Assembly (NCBI GenBank): GCA_001942185.1
Contig: MKJV01000022.1
Coordinates: 62,001-126,000, forward strand
Source: Pseudonocardia sp. CNS-004
Lineage (GTDB): Bacteria; Actinomycetota; Actinomycetes; Mycobacteriales; Pseudonocardiaceae
Reading direction: 5' to 3'
DNA: 64,000 bases
Every line of letters begins with the position of its first letter. The first letter of the stretch is position 1. Of the stretch, positions 28,760 to 38,560 are shown in pieces. The notes under the pieces were generated by a model, which did no database searches, was not told the origin of the DNA, and saw only the letters and a list, made by a program, of their open reading frames with translations. The translations under genes and the position numbers were made by a program.

Positions 28760-30826
28760 GTGAGCAGCGATCGCCACCGAGTCCGTCCCGCCCCGGCCCA
28801 CCGGCACGACCCCGCAGCTGTCGGCGCCCACCGCTCACCGGGTGCGCAGCGTGCTCGCCATCCCGGCGTTCCGCAGGTTGTGGCTGGTCACCTCGGTCGC
28901 GGGCATCTGCGACTGGATGAGCCTGCTCGCCCTCTCCGCGCTCGCCACCCAGCTCACCAGCGGGTACACCGCGCAGAGCTTCGCGCTCGGCGGCGTGGTG
29001 GCCACCAAACTGTTCCCTGCGCTCGTACTGGGGCCGCTCGCAGGCGCGCTGGCCGACAGGTTCGACCGCCGCCGCGTGATGGTGGTGTGCGACCTGCTGA
29101 GGTTCGCCTCTTCCTGTCCATCCCGCTCGTCGGGTCGCTGTGGTGGCTGTTCATCGCCGTGTTCCTGATCGAGATCTGCGCCCTGTTCTGGATCCCGGCC
29201 AAGGACGCGTCGGTGCCCAACCTGCTGCGCAGGCCCGACCAGGTGGAGACGGCCAACCAGCTCAACCTCGTGATGACCTACGGCGTCGCGGTGATCACCG
29301 CGGCCGGCCTGTTCGCCGTTCTCTCCCGCGCCGGCGCGTTCTTCGGCGGTGAGGGCTCGGCGCTGCCCACGGTGTTCGTCGCTCTCGTCATGAGCGGGGT
29401 CGCGTACCTCGTCATCGCGCTCACGGTCTGGTTCCGCATACCGGAGATCTCCGGGCGCGCCACGGAGCGCAGGGCGGCGGACCCTGGCCTGATCGCCATG
29501 CTGCGCGACGGCGCATCGTTCGTCGTGCGCACGCCGCTGGTGCGCGGGCTCGTGATCGGCATCATCGGCGCGTTCGCCGCGGGGGGCACTGTGGTGGGCT
29601 CCGCCACCCTGTACGCCGCCAGCCTCGGCGGTGGCAACGCCGCGTACGGCGTGCTGTTCGCGTCGGTGTTCGTCGGGCTGGCGTTCGGCATGGGCGCCGC
29701 GCCCCGGATGGCCCGCCGCATCCCGCACAACCGCCTGTTCGGCGCCGCCATCGTCGCGGCCGGGCTGGCGCTGGTGCTGGTGGCGATCGCCCCGCACCTG
29801 TTCGTGGCGATCGGCGCCGTGATGCTGGTCGGCGGGTTCGCCGGCATCGCCTTCCTCACCGGGCTCACGATCATCGGGTCGCAGGTGGCCGACGAGGTCC
29901 GCGGCCGGATCGTCGCGTTCGTCCAGTCCATCGTGCGGCTCACGCTGCTCGGCTCGATGGCGCTCGTCCCGGTGATCGTCGGGCTGGTCAGCGCCCGCGA
30001 GGTCGAGGTGCTCGGCTACGGCTTCCTCGTCGACGGCACCCGGGTGGTGATGCTCGCGGGCGGCCTGGTCGCCGCGGTCGTGGGGATGCTCGCGTACCGG
30101 CAGATGGACGACCGGCGCACCGAGCCGATCCTGCCCGACCTGCTGGCAGCGCTGCGCAGGGGCGAACCGCGCCACGGCGCCGGGGTGCTGATCGCGGTGG
30201 AGGGCGCGCCCGCGGAGGAGACCACCGAGCAGGCGGCGCGGCTGGCCGAGCGACTCCGTGCGGCGGGCCACCTCGTCGTGGAACCCGACAGCGGCGAGCG
30301 CGACCGCGAACGCTGGACGGCCGCCACCCGCGGTGCGGCGCTCTCCGGGGCGCGGGCGCAGGCGCTCGCGGCCGCCGCGGTGCGGGCCGACCAGGTCGAG
30401 CGCGTCATCCGGCCTGCGCTCGCCTCGGGAGCGGTGGTGATCGTCGACCGGTTCCTGGTGAGCCCGCTGGTGCAGTTCGGCGTGGCGGCCGACCGCGCCT
30501 CCTCCGCCGGCCAGCCGGAGCTCGACCCGAGGGAGCTGGAGAACATCGCGATGTGGGCCACCGGCAGGCTGCGGCCCGACGTATCGGTGCTGCTCGACCG
30601 CGCACCGGTCGAGGAGGCACCCCGTGCGGGCGGCGTCGCGGGCGAGGAGCACGTGCGCGTGCGGCGTCTCCTCACGCGCATGGCCGCGGCGGAGCCGCAC
30701 CGCTACGTCGTCGTCGACGCCGACGGCACGCGCGACGAGGTGGCCGAACGGATCTTCCGCGGGCTGGCGCCGGTGCTGCCGCCCGTTCCCTCCAGGGAGG
30801 CCGACGACGCGGTGGTGGGTGGATGA
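28760..30826 (+). CDS. MFS-like transporter fused to a thymidylate-kinase-like domain
   Basis: About 688 residues. Residues 1-450 carry about twelve TM helices (FRRLWLVTSVAGICDWMSLL, LGPLAGALADRFDRRRVMVV, and others). The last 220 have the fold of dTMP kinase (GVLIAVEGAPAEETTEQAAR, VVIVDRFLVSPLVQFGVA, RPDVSVLLDRAP). The P-loop GxxGxGKS/T is absent (EGAPAEETTEQ) and DRY is DRF, so kinase activity is doubtful. Actinomycetes are known to have this fusion next to holB. The frame is broken soon after GTG 28760 and near 29103 (one C lost). The exact start is uncertain; GTG 28842 is the alternative. It overlaps holB by ATGA. Confidence 0.82.
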   Translation: MSSDRHRVRPAPAHRHDPAAVGAHRSPGAQRARHPGVPQVVAGHLGRGHLRLDEPARPLRARHPAHQRVHRAELRARRRGGHQTVPCARTGAARRRAGRQVRPPPRDGGVRPAEVRLFLSIPLVGSLWWLFIAVFLIEICALFWIPAKDASVPNLLRRPDQVETANQLNLVMTYGVAVITAAGLFAVLSRAGAFFGGEGSALPTVFVALVMSGVAYLVIALTVWFRIPEISGRATERRAADPGLIAMLRDGASFVVRTPLVRGLVIGIIGAFAAGGTVVGSATLYAASLGGGNAAYGVLFASVFVGLAFGMGAAPRMARRIPHNRLFGAAIVAAGLALVLVAIAPHLFVAIGAVMLVGGFAGIAFLTGLTIIGSQVADEVRGRIVAFVQSIVRLTLLGSMALVPVIVGLVSAREVEVLGYGFLVDGTRVVMLAGGLVAAVVGMLAYRQMDDRRTEPILPDLLAALRRGEPRHGAGVLIAVEGAPAEETTEQAARLAERLRAAGHLVVEPDSGERDRERWTAATRGAALSGARAQALAAAAVRADQVERVIRPALASGAVVIVDRFLVSPLVQFGVAADRASSAGQPELDPRELENIAMWATGRLRPDVSVLLDRAPVEEAPRAGGVAGEEHVRVRRLLTRMAAAEPHRYVVVDADGTRDEVAERIFRGLAPVLPPVPSREADDAVVGG

Positions 30827-31974
30827 CCGTCTGGGACGAGGTGGTCGGGCAGCCCGCCGCCGTCGCCGAGCTCTCCGCCGCGGCCTCCGACCCCACCGCG
30901 ATGACGCACGCATGGCTGTTCACCGGCCCGCCCGGTTCCGGACGGTCGGTGGCGGCACGCGCGTTCGCCGCGGCGTTGCAGTGCCCGCGGCACGGGTGCG
31001 GCGAGTGCGCGGCCTGCCACACCGTCCTCGCAGGCACCCACTCCGACGTGCGCGAGGTGGTGCCGGAAGGGCTGTCGATCTCGGTGCGGTCGATGCGCAT
31101 GCTGGTGCAGTCCGCCGCGCGGCGCCCGGCCACCGGCCGCTACCAGATCCTGATCATCACCGACGCCGACCGGCTCACCGAGAACGCCGCCAACGCGCTG
31201 CTGAAGTCGATCGAGGAACCGCCCGACCAGACGATCTTCCTGCTGTGCGCGCCGTCCGACCACCCGGAGGACGTCGCCATCACGATCCGGTCGCGGTGCC
31301 GGCCGATCCCGCTGCGCACCCCCTCGGCCCCGGCGATCGCCGACGTGCTGGTCCGCCGCGACGGGATCGACCCCGAGACGGCGAGCTGGGCCGCGTCCGT
31401 CGCCGGTGGGCACGTCGGGAGGGCCCGCAGGCTCGCCCGCGACCCGGCCGCGCGGGCCCACCGGGAGCTGGTGCTGGGGCTGCCGCTGCGGGTGCGCACC
31501 CTCGGCGACGCGTTCTCCTACGCGGGTGACATGGTGCGCGACGCCAAGGCCGAGGCCACCGAGCTGAGCGAGACCCGCGACGCGGCCGAGCGCGAGGAAC
31601 TGTCCGTCGCGATGGGGGCCGGTGGCACCGGCAAGGGTGCCGCGGCGGCCGCGCGCGGCGCGAAGGCCGCCGAGCGCGACCTCGAACGCCAGCAGAAGTC
31701 GCGCAACACCCGCACCCAGCGCGACGCGCTCGACCGCGCACTCGTCGACCTCGCCGGCTTCCTCCGCGACGCACTGGTGGTGGGCAGCGGCGCGCAGGTG
31801 CCGCTCACCCACCCCGACCGCGAGGGCGACGTGCGGCGGGCCGCCACCGAGTGGCCCGCCGAGTCGGTGCTGCGCCGCCTGGATGCGGTGCTCGCCTGCC
31901 GCACCGCGCTCGACCAGAACGTGAAGCCGGAGATCGCCGTCGAAGCGATGATGACGGTGCTGCAGCGGGGCTGA
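30823..31974 (+). CDS. holB: DNA polymerase III subunit delta' (clamp loader)
   Basis: 383 residues. The AAA+ domain has the P-loop GPPGSGRSVAARAFAAAL, degenerate at the Lys as usual for delta', then a zinc module CPRHGCGECAAC, LIITDADRLTENAANALLKS and IEEPPDQTIFLLC, the sensor region TIRSRCRPIPL. The C-terminal domain has a charged linker (AAAARGAKAAERDLERQQKS). It is part of the clamp loader that opens the beta clamp at the replication fork. Translation is coupled to the preceding fusion gene. Confidence 0.93.
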   Translation: MTVWDEVVGQPAAVAELSAAASDPTAMTHAWLFTGPPGSGRSVAARAFAAALQCPRHGCGECAACHTVLAGTHSDVREVVPEGLSISVRSMRMLVQSAARRPATGRYQILIITDADRLTENAANALLKSIEEPPDQTIFLLCAPSDHPEDVAITIRSRCRPIPLRTPSAPAIADVLVRRDGIDPETASWAASVAGGHVGRARRLARDPAARAHRELVLGLPLRVRTLGDAFSYAGDMVRDAKAEATELSETRDAAEREELSVAMGAGGTGKGAAAAARGAKAAERDLERQQKSRNTRTQRDALDRALVDLAGFLRDALVVGSGAQVPLTHPDREGDVRRAATEWPAESVLRRLDAVLACRTALDQNVKPEIAVEAMMTVLQRG

Positions 31975-32062
31975 ACCCGCGGGCTCGACCCCGGTGGGGC
32001 GGCTGCTCGGTGATCGTTGCGAGATCATGCCGCTCGCCTCCGCGAGGGCGCTGCGGCGGAAG

Positions 32063-32094
32063 TCGGATCGATCATGTGGCCGTGATCGGTCCGA
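32063..32094. repeat. Second palindrome family, copy 1
   Basis: The arms TCGGATCGATCA (32063-32074) and TGATCGGTCCGA (32083-32094) pair with one mismatch. The sequence is related to 37412-37447, and its left half to 17473-17484. It lies in the 191-base gap between holB and the LuxR-type regulator. Confidence 0.6.
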
Positions 32095-32165
32095 GACGGC
32101 GTCGGGCGCTCGGCCGAGGGCGAACCGGGCGGCCCCTGGCGGTCCGGTCCGGCAGAATCGCCCAG

Positions 32166-34920
32166 GTGGGGCATCCGGGGGAAACCGCCATCTCGGCGCG
32201 CGAGGCCGAGGTGCTGGCGGCCGTCGGAGAGCACCTCAGCAACTCGGAGATCGCCGCGCGCCTGTTCATCTCGGTCCGCACCGTCGAGAGCCACGTGTCG
32301 TCGCTGCTGCGCAAGCTGGGCGCCGACGACCGCCGGGCGCTCACCCTCATCGCGGGTGAGCGGGTGGCCGCGGCGGCAGCGCCGGTGGCCCCGCTGCCGC
32401 CCGCGCTCACGTCGTTCGTCGGCAGGTCGCGGGAGCGGGTCGAGCTGGCCGCGGCCCTGGAGAAGCAGCGTCTGGTCAGCGCCGTCGGCCCGGGTGGGGT
32501 GGGGAAGACCCGCCTCGCGCTCGCGGTGGCCGCCGACGTCAGCGAGCGGTTCGCCGACGGCGTCTGGTACGTCGACCTCGTCCCGGTCACCGACTCGTCG
32601 ATGATCGCCGCCACTGTCGCGGGCGCGCTCGGGCTCGAGGAGCAGCAGGGCCGCACGCGCAGGCAGACCGTGCTCGAATGGGCCGCCCACCGGCAGGTGC
32701 TGCTCCTGCTGGACAACTGCGAGCACCTGCTCGACGGCGTCGCCGACCTCGTGGAACGGTTGCTGGCCCAGAGCCCGGGCACCGCCGTGCTGGCCACCAG
32801 CCGGGCTCGGCTGCTGCTGCCGTTCGAGCGGGTGTTCCCCGTCGCCGGGATGTCGGTCGAGGCCACCGCGGGCGACGCCGTCGCGTTGTTCGAGGAGCGC
32901 GCCGCGGCCGCGGGCACCGGGATCGACCCCGCCGACCGGCCCCGCGTCGCGCGTGTCTGCCGCGGCCTCGACGGCGTGCCGCTCGCGATCGAGCTGGCGG
33001 CCGCACGGCTGCCCGCACTCGGCGTCGACGGGCTGGAGGCCGGGCTGGCCGACCGGCTCCAGCTGCTCACCGGCGCACGCCGGGTCGACAGCAGGCACCG
33101 CTCGCTGCGCTCCACGCTCGACTGGAGCTACGCGCTGCTGGATCCGCAGGCCAAGGTGGTGTTGCGGCGGGTCGCCGTGTTCGCGGGCCCGTTCCGCGCG
33201 GAGAGCGCGGCCGCGGTGGCCGGGGTGGCGGCGCGGGAGGTGGCAGCCCACCTCGCGGCGCTGGCCGACCACAGCCTCCTGGTGCCCGTCGCGGCCTCCG
33301 ACGGCACCCGTTACCGCACGCTGGAGACGGTGCGCCAGTACGGCGTGGAGCTGCTGGAGGACGAGTCCGAGCTCTCCGAGTGCCGTGAGCGGCACCTGGC
33401 CTGGGTGATGGAGGCTGCGGCCGGGCTCGTCGCCGACGAGGAGATCCACACCCCCGGTTGGCGGGCGCGGTTCGACCGGCTCGCCGACGATCTGCGGGCC
33501 GGGCTGGGCTGGGCGGTCGCCGCGGGCTCGAAGGAGGCGTACGCCGGGAAGAAGCTGCTCGCCACGCTGTGCCACCGCCGTGGCATCGCCGGGGAGGCGC
33601 AGTGGCGCTTCGAGCAGGCGGCCGAGCTGGCGCCCGACGACTCGCGGGCCGGCGAGGCACTGCACCTGGCCAGCGGTGTGGCCGCCGGCAGGCTGGCGGG
33701 CGACGACGCGATCCGGCTCCACCGGGCGGCGGCCGACATGCTGGTGCGGGCCGGCGACACCGCGGGCGCGGCCCGCAACCTCGCACGCGCCGCCGAGCTG
33801 TGGAACCGCGCGGCCGGCACCATCATGGCCGGTCCCGACGAGCTCGCCCCGGGCGCGCTGATCGCCGAGTCCAGGAGCCTGGCCGCCGACGACCTGGTCA
33901 CCCGGGCGCGCATCGCGGCCGCCGAGGCGTTCGCGGTGCCGGAGACCGACGAGTCGAGCGCGCAGGTCGTCGACACCGCGTTGCGGCTCGCCCGCCGGGC
34001 GGGCGACGTCATGGCGGAGAGCACCGCCCTCGACCGGCTCGCCATCACCCAGCTGTCCAGGGGCGAGGCCCGGGCAGCATTGGCGAACTCGCGCCGCCGG
34101 ATGGAGCTGATCACCCCGCAGGTGCTCGACCCGGGTATCGGTTTCGAGCTGTCCGACGCGCACGTCATGGCCGTGGAGTCGGCGATCGCGGCGGGCGACC
34201 TCGACGAGGCCCGCGGGCTGGCCGAACGCCTCCGTGACCTGCCGCTGCACAGCGGCTACGGGCACGTCGCGGTGGCCCGGTTGATGGTCGTCTGCACCCT
34301 GTCGGGCGACTGGCAGCGCGCCATCGCCGCGGGTGAGCGGTTCCGCGAGGGCTGGGAACAGGCCGGGAGCCCGCGCGCACCCACGTTGCGGCGCGCCGCG
34401 CGGGTGATGGCCACCGTCCACGGCATGCGCGGCGAAGCCGAGTCCCGTGCGGAGTGGATGCGGATCTTCTCCGCGCTGGTGCCCTCCCGGCGCCAGACCC
34501 ATGATCAGCACTCCAGCGCGTTCTTCGAGTCGCTCATGCTGCTGCACCTCGGCCGGGCCCACGACGCCGTGCGCTGCCTGGAGGTCCCGCCCCATGAGCT
34601 TCGCCGCTGGTTCCAGAGCATCTGCGCCCCTGGTACGCCGCGGCGTGGGCCGAGGCGGGGGTGCTCGCGGGGGAGCCCGACGCCGCCGAGCGGATCACGT
34701 CCGTCCGGGCCCTCACCTCGGAGAACCCCGTCACCGCCGCTCTCGTGCAGCGGGCGGCGCGCTCGCGGCGGGCCACCGCACGGGTATCCTCGCCGCGGCC
34801 GATGCGCTCGACGCGGCAGGCTGCCGCTACCAGTGGGCCCGCAGCCTGCTGCTGGCCGGTGGGGCGGAGCGCGAGCAGGGCGCATCGGCGCTGGCCGCGA
34901 TGGGAGCAGTGGTCGTCTGA
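32166..34920 (+). CDS. Large LuxR-HTH STAND regulator (NB-ARC ATPase + TPR-like repeats), two apparent base deletions
   Basis: About 918 residues from GTG 32166. It begins with a LuxR-type HTH (SAREAEVLAAVGEHLSNSEI, RTVESHVSSLLRKLGADDR) at residues 10-65. This is unusual, since LAL regulators normally carry it at the C terminus. A STAND ATPase follows: LTSFVGRSRERVELAAAL, Walker A GPGGVGKTRLALAV, Walker B LLLLDNCEHLLDGV, GLDGVPLAIELAAARL and STLDWSYALLD. The remaining 500 residues are helical repeats. The frame shifts near 34628 and 34758; repaired segments WYAAAWAEAGVLAGEPDAAE and LAAADALDAAGCRYQWARSL are well conserved. Signal and targets unknown. Confidence 0.85.
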
Positions 34921-34953
34921 GCGGACGGCACCGACCGCGAATCCGTGGTGGTT

Positions 34954-34968
34954 CCGTGCTCGGCACGG
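34954..34968 (+). terminator. Small hairpin after the STAND regulator
   Basis: The arms CCGTGC and GCACGG flank a TCG loop, 34 bases after the stop. Outer bases ATCCGTG (34941) and CACGGAT (34964) could form a longer alternative stem. Confidence 0.45.
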
Positions 34969-35004
34969 ATGTTCCGGAGGCGGCGGCCGACGATCGTTCG
35001 ATGC

Positions 35005-35229
35005 ATGCTGAACCAGCTCCACGCCGCCGCTGACCTCGCCGCCGAGCACCGTCGCGATCTGCTGGCCGAGGCCGAGGCGTACCGGCTCGCCGAGCACGCG
35101 CGGCGCGGCGGCGCGCATGCCGACCGGCCTGCCCGGCGTCGGTGGTCCGGGCTCGTGCGTCCGGTGCTGCGCCGCGTGACGGGACGGCGGTGCCCCGACC
35201 GTCAGCCCGCCGGCAGCGCGCCCGCGTAG
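35005..35229 (+). CDS. Small basic helical protein common in actinomycetes
   Basis: 74 residues from ATG 35005. It starts MLNQLHAAADLAAEHRRDLL, with the repeat-like AEAEAYRLAEHARRGG, and has an Arg-rich C terminus (RRRWSGLVRPVLRRVTGRR). Short proteins of this Leu/Ala/Glu then Arg-rich type are frequent as orphan genes in actinomycetes; the role is unknown. Its end overlaps the convergent WYL regulator by 28 bases. Confidence 0.6.
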   Translation: MLNQLHAAADLAAEHRRDLLAEAEAYRLAEHARRGGAHADRPARRRWSGLVRPVLRRVTGRRCPDRQPAGSAPA

Positions 35230-36161
35230 CGCGCTGCGAGCGTGCGGACGTGTTCGACGAGCTCCGGCGGCTCCGTGACGTGGAAGTCGAGCCCGAGCAT
35301 GCCGACCCACACCGCCACGATCTCCAGGCTGTCGCCACCGGTGACGAGCACGCTGCGGTGCTCGTCGACGGTCTCCACCACGCCGACGGTGGGGTTGATG
35401 CGGGCGAGCACCTCCTCGGCGGGCGCGTCCACCTCGATGCGCGCGTGCACCGCCCAGCCCGTGGACGCGACTTCGCGCAGGACGAAGGCGGTGTAGTCCG
35501 CGCCGGGGAGCGGGTCGGGCGCGAAGCGGGCGCCGCCGGGGGTCTTCAGCCGCATCCAGTCCACCCGGTAGGCGCGCCAGTCCCGCGAGCGGCGTTCCCG
35601 CGCCACCGCGTACCACCGCTGCTGCCAGCTCACGAGCCGGTACGGCTCGGCCTCCACCGGCTCGTCGCCCCGGTAGGCGAAGCGGATCCCGGTGCGGTCC
35701 CGGATGGCGACGGCGAGCTCGGTGAGCAGGGCCGGGTCGACGGGCGGGGCGTCCACGTTGGTCGCGGTGTCGGCCGGGCCGGTCGACGTGCTGTCGTGCA
35801 GGGCGCGCACGCGGCGGCGCAGCCGGGAGGGCAGCACGTGGTCCAGCTTGGCGAGCGCCTCCGCGCTCGACTCCTCGATGCCCCGCACCGCGGTGACGGC
35901 CTGCAGACCCACCGCGACGGCGACCGCCTCGTCGTCGTCGAGGAGGAGGGGCGGGAGCTTGCCGTGGTCACCGAGCCGGTACCCGCCGGACGGTCCGCGG
36001 ATCGTGTCGATCGGGTAGCCCAGCGCCCTGAGACGCTCGACGTCCTTGCGGATCGTCCGCTCCCCCACGTCGAGCCGGGCCGCCAGGTCTGCACCCGCGC
36101 GGATGCCGGGCTTCTGGAGCAGCCCGAGCAGGGCGAGCAGCCGCGCCGAAGTTTCGAGCAC
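35202..36161 (-). CDS. WYL-domain transcriptional regulator (YafY family)
   Basis: 319 residues from GTG 36161 with a GGAGG site. The N-terminal DeoR-like winged helix has GERTIRKDVERLRALGYPID and GPSGGYRLG. The central WYL domain has YRLVSWQQRWYAVARERRSR. A C-terminal WCX extension follows. Such proteins are one-component regulators. It is divergent from the epoxide hydrolase (54-base gap), which is therefore its most likely target. Confidence 0.9.
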   Translation of the reverse strand: MLETSARLLALLGLLQKPGIRAGADLAARLDVGERTIRKDVERLRALGYPIDTIRGPSGGYRLGDHGKLPPLLLDDDEAVAVAVGLQAVTAVRGIEESSAEALAKLDHVLPSRLRRRVRALHDSTSTGPADTATNVDAPPVDPALLTELAVAIRDRTGIRFAYRGDEPVEAEPYRLVSWQQRWYAVARERRSRDWRAYRVDWMRLKTPGGARFAPDPLPGADYTAFVLREVASTGWAVHARIEVDAPAEEVLARINPTVGVVETVDEHRSVLVTGGDSLEIVAVWVGMLGLDFHVTEPPELVEHVRTLAARYAGALPAG

Positions 36162-36215
36162 ATCGCCTCCGAGTACAGGAACGAACCGTGCCGGTACCGG
36201 TCATAGCGTAGCCAC

Positions 36216-37345
36216 ATGACCAGCACCGAGACGCTCTCAGTCCGCCCCTTCGAGATCGCGATCCCGCAGGCCGACCTCGACGACCTGCAGCACCGCCTCG
36301 AGATCACCCGGCTCCCCGAGCCCGCCCCCGGCGACGACTGGAGCTACGGCACGCCGGTCGGCTACCTGCGTGAGACGGTCGAGCACTGGCGCACCGCGTT
36401 CGACTGGCGGGCACAGGAGAAGCGGATGAACGCGGTGCCGAACTTCCGCACCGAGATCGACGGCCAGACCGTCCACTTCGTGCACGTGCGCTCCGCCGTC
36501 GAGGACGCCACCCCGATCGTGCTCACCCACACCTACCCGGCTCGTTCGTCGACTTCCTCGACCTGGTCGGCCCGCTCACCGACCCGGTCGCCCACGGCGG
36601 CCGCGCCGAGGACGCCTTCCACGTCGTCATCCCGTCGATCCCCGGCTTCGGCTTCAGCACCCCGCTCGCCGACGGCGACTGGACCGCCGCCCGCGTCGCC
36701 CGCACCTGGGACACCCTGATGCGCGGCCTCGGGTACGACTCGTACGCCGCCCACGGCAGCGACATGGGCGCGAACATCTCCCGCGAGCTCGCGATCATGA
36801 ACCCGCCCGGGTTCCTCGGTGCCCACGTGCTCCAGCTGTTCTCGTTCCCGTCCGGCGACCCCGCCGAGTTCGAGAAGATGACGCCGGCCGACCACGCGGC
36901 GCTGCAGTTCGCGGGCTGGTTCCAGACCGTCAACGGGTACGCGCAGATGAACGCCTCCCGCCCGCAGACGATCGCCGCCGCACTCGCCGACTCGCCCGTC
37001 GGCCAGCTGGCCTACAGCGAGCTGTTCGAGAGCTTCGGCAACGGCACGAGCCTGGTGAGCCGCGACCAGGTCCTCACCCAGGTGTCGCTCTACTGGCTCA
37101 CCAACACCGCGGCCACCGCGGTGCGCTACTACCACGCCGAGCGGAACGCGGAGGCCGTCGTCAACCACGGGCCGATCGGTGTCACGGTGTTCGCCGACGA
37201 CTTCCGGTCGATGCGTCCCTTCGCCGAGCGGGACAACACGAACATCGTGTCGTGGACCAAGCGCCCACGCGGCGGCCACTTCGCGGCGATGGAGGTGCCG
37301 CAGGACGTGGCGGAGGAGATCCGGGCCTTCTACGCGGACCGGTAG
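36216..37345 (+). CDS. Epoxide hydrolase (EHN + alpha/beta hydrolase), one apparent base deletion
   Basis: About 376 residues. The N-terminal EHN domain (residues 10-110) shows RPFEIAIPQADLDDLQHRL, DWSYGTPVGYLRETVEHW and FDWRAQEKRMNAVPNF. The frame breaks near 36540, after THTYP, and resumes GSFVDFLDLVGPL. The nucleophile elbow is AAHGSDMGANISRELA with the Asp, and the catalytic His lies in RPRGGHFAAME. Enzymes of this family open epoxides to diols. The WYL regulator is divergent. Confidence 0.9.
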
Positions 37346-37411
37346 GCCCGAGCCGACCTGAAGATCCATCCGAGGTGCGTGTCGTCGCCCGACGAAGGGC
37401 GGTGAGGCGGA

Positions 37412-37447
37412 TCTCGGAACGATCAACCCCGGATGATCCATCCGAGA
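37412..37447. repeat. Second palindrome family, copy 2
   Basis: TCTCGGAACGATCA (37412-37425) and TGATCCATCCGAGA (37434-37447) pair with two mismatches around an eight-base loop. The sequence GATCCATCCGAG occurs again upstream near 37363. It lies in the convergent gap 37346-37498 between the epoxide hydrolase and methyltransferase genes and could serve as their terminator. Confidence 0.6.
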
Positions 37448-37498
37448 CCGCCCGGATCGCCCCGCGGGGGGCGCTGACCGCCCGTTCGGACGCTTCGA

Positions 37499-38245
37499 TC
37501 AGTGCTGTACGGCCGCAGGCATCCGGAAGAAGATCATCGGGTTGTCGCCGGGACCGCGGACGGGCGACAACCCCAGCTCCGCGCGCAGCCCGGTGAGAGT
37601 CTCGTAGACCTCCCGGGCCTTCGCACGCGACGGGGTGAAGAACGCCGTGCCGCGCCGGCCCAGCCACCGCACCACGACCCGGCCCTCGTGCAGCGGCAGC
37701 GTGGTGCGGAAGTGATAGACGTCGTGCACGCTCACCGGGATCCCGGTCGGCACCCGCGGGAACAGGTGCTCCAGGTACCAGCGGGCGAACCGGCTGCTGT
37801 GCGCGGCGTCGACGAACAGGTAGCCGGTGTCGGCAGGCACCCGGTCGAGGGTCTCCTCGATGTCGCCCCGCACGAACGTCCAGCGACCCTCCGCGAGGTC
37901 TGCAGGCACGTTGCGCACGACGTTGTCGATGCGGTCGAAGCTGTGCAGCGTGCCCGCCCCGTTGTCCCGCAGCGCGCTGAGGATCCACGACGTCGACCAC
38001 CCGTGGAACGTCCCCAGCTCCATCACCACCTCGGGCCGGGTGGCCCGCAGCAGCAGGTAGGTGATCTCCGCTTCGAGGTCGTCGAGCTGCGGCGTCATCC
38101 GCGAACCCATCGCCTCCACGTACTCCCGCTGCTGTTTCCCCACCGCGGCAAGATCGTCCTCGTACTGGCGGTACAGCGCGCAGATGTACGCCAGGTCGAT
38201 CTCCTGCAACGGACGGCCTCCAGCGGTCAGGGCGGGCCGAGCCAC
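37499..38245 (-). CDS. Class I SAM-dependent methyltransferase
   Basis: 248 residues from GTG 38245. SAM-binding motif I is VVMELGTFHGWSTSWIL near residues 75-92, followed by SFDRIDNVVRNVPADL, FVRGDIEETL and YLFVDAAHSSRFARW, the pattern of Methyltransf_24/CmcI-type enzymes. The C terminus has VHDVYHFRTTLPLHEG. The substrate is unknown. It lies between the epoxide hydrolase and a tRNA gene. Confidence 0.85.
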   Translation of the reverse strand: MARPALTAGGRPLQEIDLAYICALYRQYEDDLAAVGKQQREYVEAMGSRMTPQLDDLEAEITYLLLRATRPEVVMELGTFHGWSTSWILSALRDNGAGTLHSFDRIDNVVRNVPADLAEGRWTFVRGDIEETLDRVPADTGYLFVDAAHSSRFARWYLEHLFPRVPTGIPVSVHDVYHFRTTLPLHEGRVVVRWLGRRGTAFFTPSRAKAREVYETLTGLRAELGLSPVRGPGDNPMIFFRMPAAVQH

Positions 38246-38325
38246 TGTATCCGCCGGTCAGCGACCCACCGGGCCGGGCGACAGGGGCCCGCATCCCGGT
38301 CGCTACACTGGGCCACGCACCACCT

Positions 38326-38402
38326 GCCGCCTTAGCTCAGTCGGTTAGAGCGACGCACTCGTAATGCGTAGGTCTGGGGTTCGACTCCCCAAGGCGGCTC
38401 CA
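38326..38402 (+). tRNA. tRNA-Thr (anticodon CGT)
   Basis: The cloverleaf is complete. Acceptor GCCGCCT pairs with AGGCGGC, the D arm contains TAGCTCAGTCGGTTAGAGC, the anticodon stem is ACGCA/TGCGT with loop CTCGTAA (CGT at 38360-38362), the T arm is GGGGTTCGACTCCCC, and CCA is encoded at 38400-38402. It is the left border of an accessory region. Confidence 0.97.
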
Positions 38403-38560
38403 CGAAAGCCCAGGTAGACGGGCTGACTCCGGATCTTCAGCCCCTCGGGCAAGATCCTTCCCCCTCAAATCCCCTTCAGTCGCGGAACGCCCCCTCCGCG
38501 GTGGAGGACCCTTGATCTCGCGGCCCCGGCGCTCGGCCCCCTCCCGGCGTCGGGGCCGTG

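Noticed and set aside
32025-34595. Long minus-strand open frame opposite the STAND regulator
   Set aside because: A GC-bias shadow; the plus strand has HTH, Walker and GxP motifs.
38403-38424. AGCCC/GGGCT hairpin after the tRNA as terminator
   Set aside because: The stem is only five bases long and not convincing alone.
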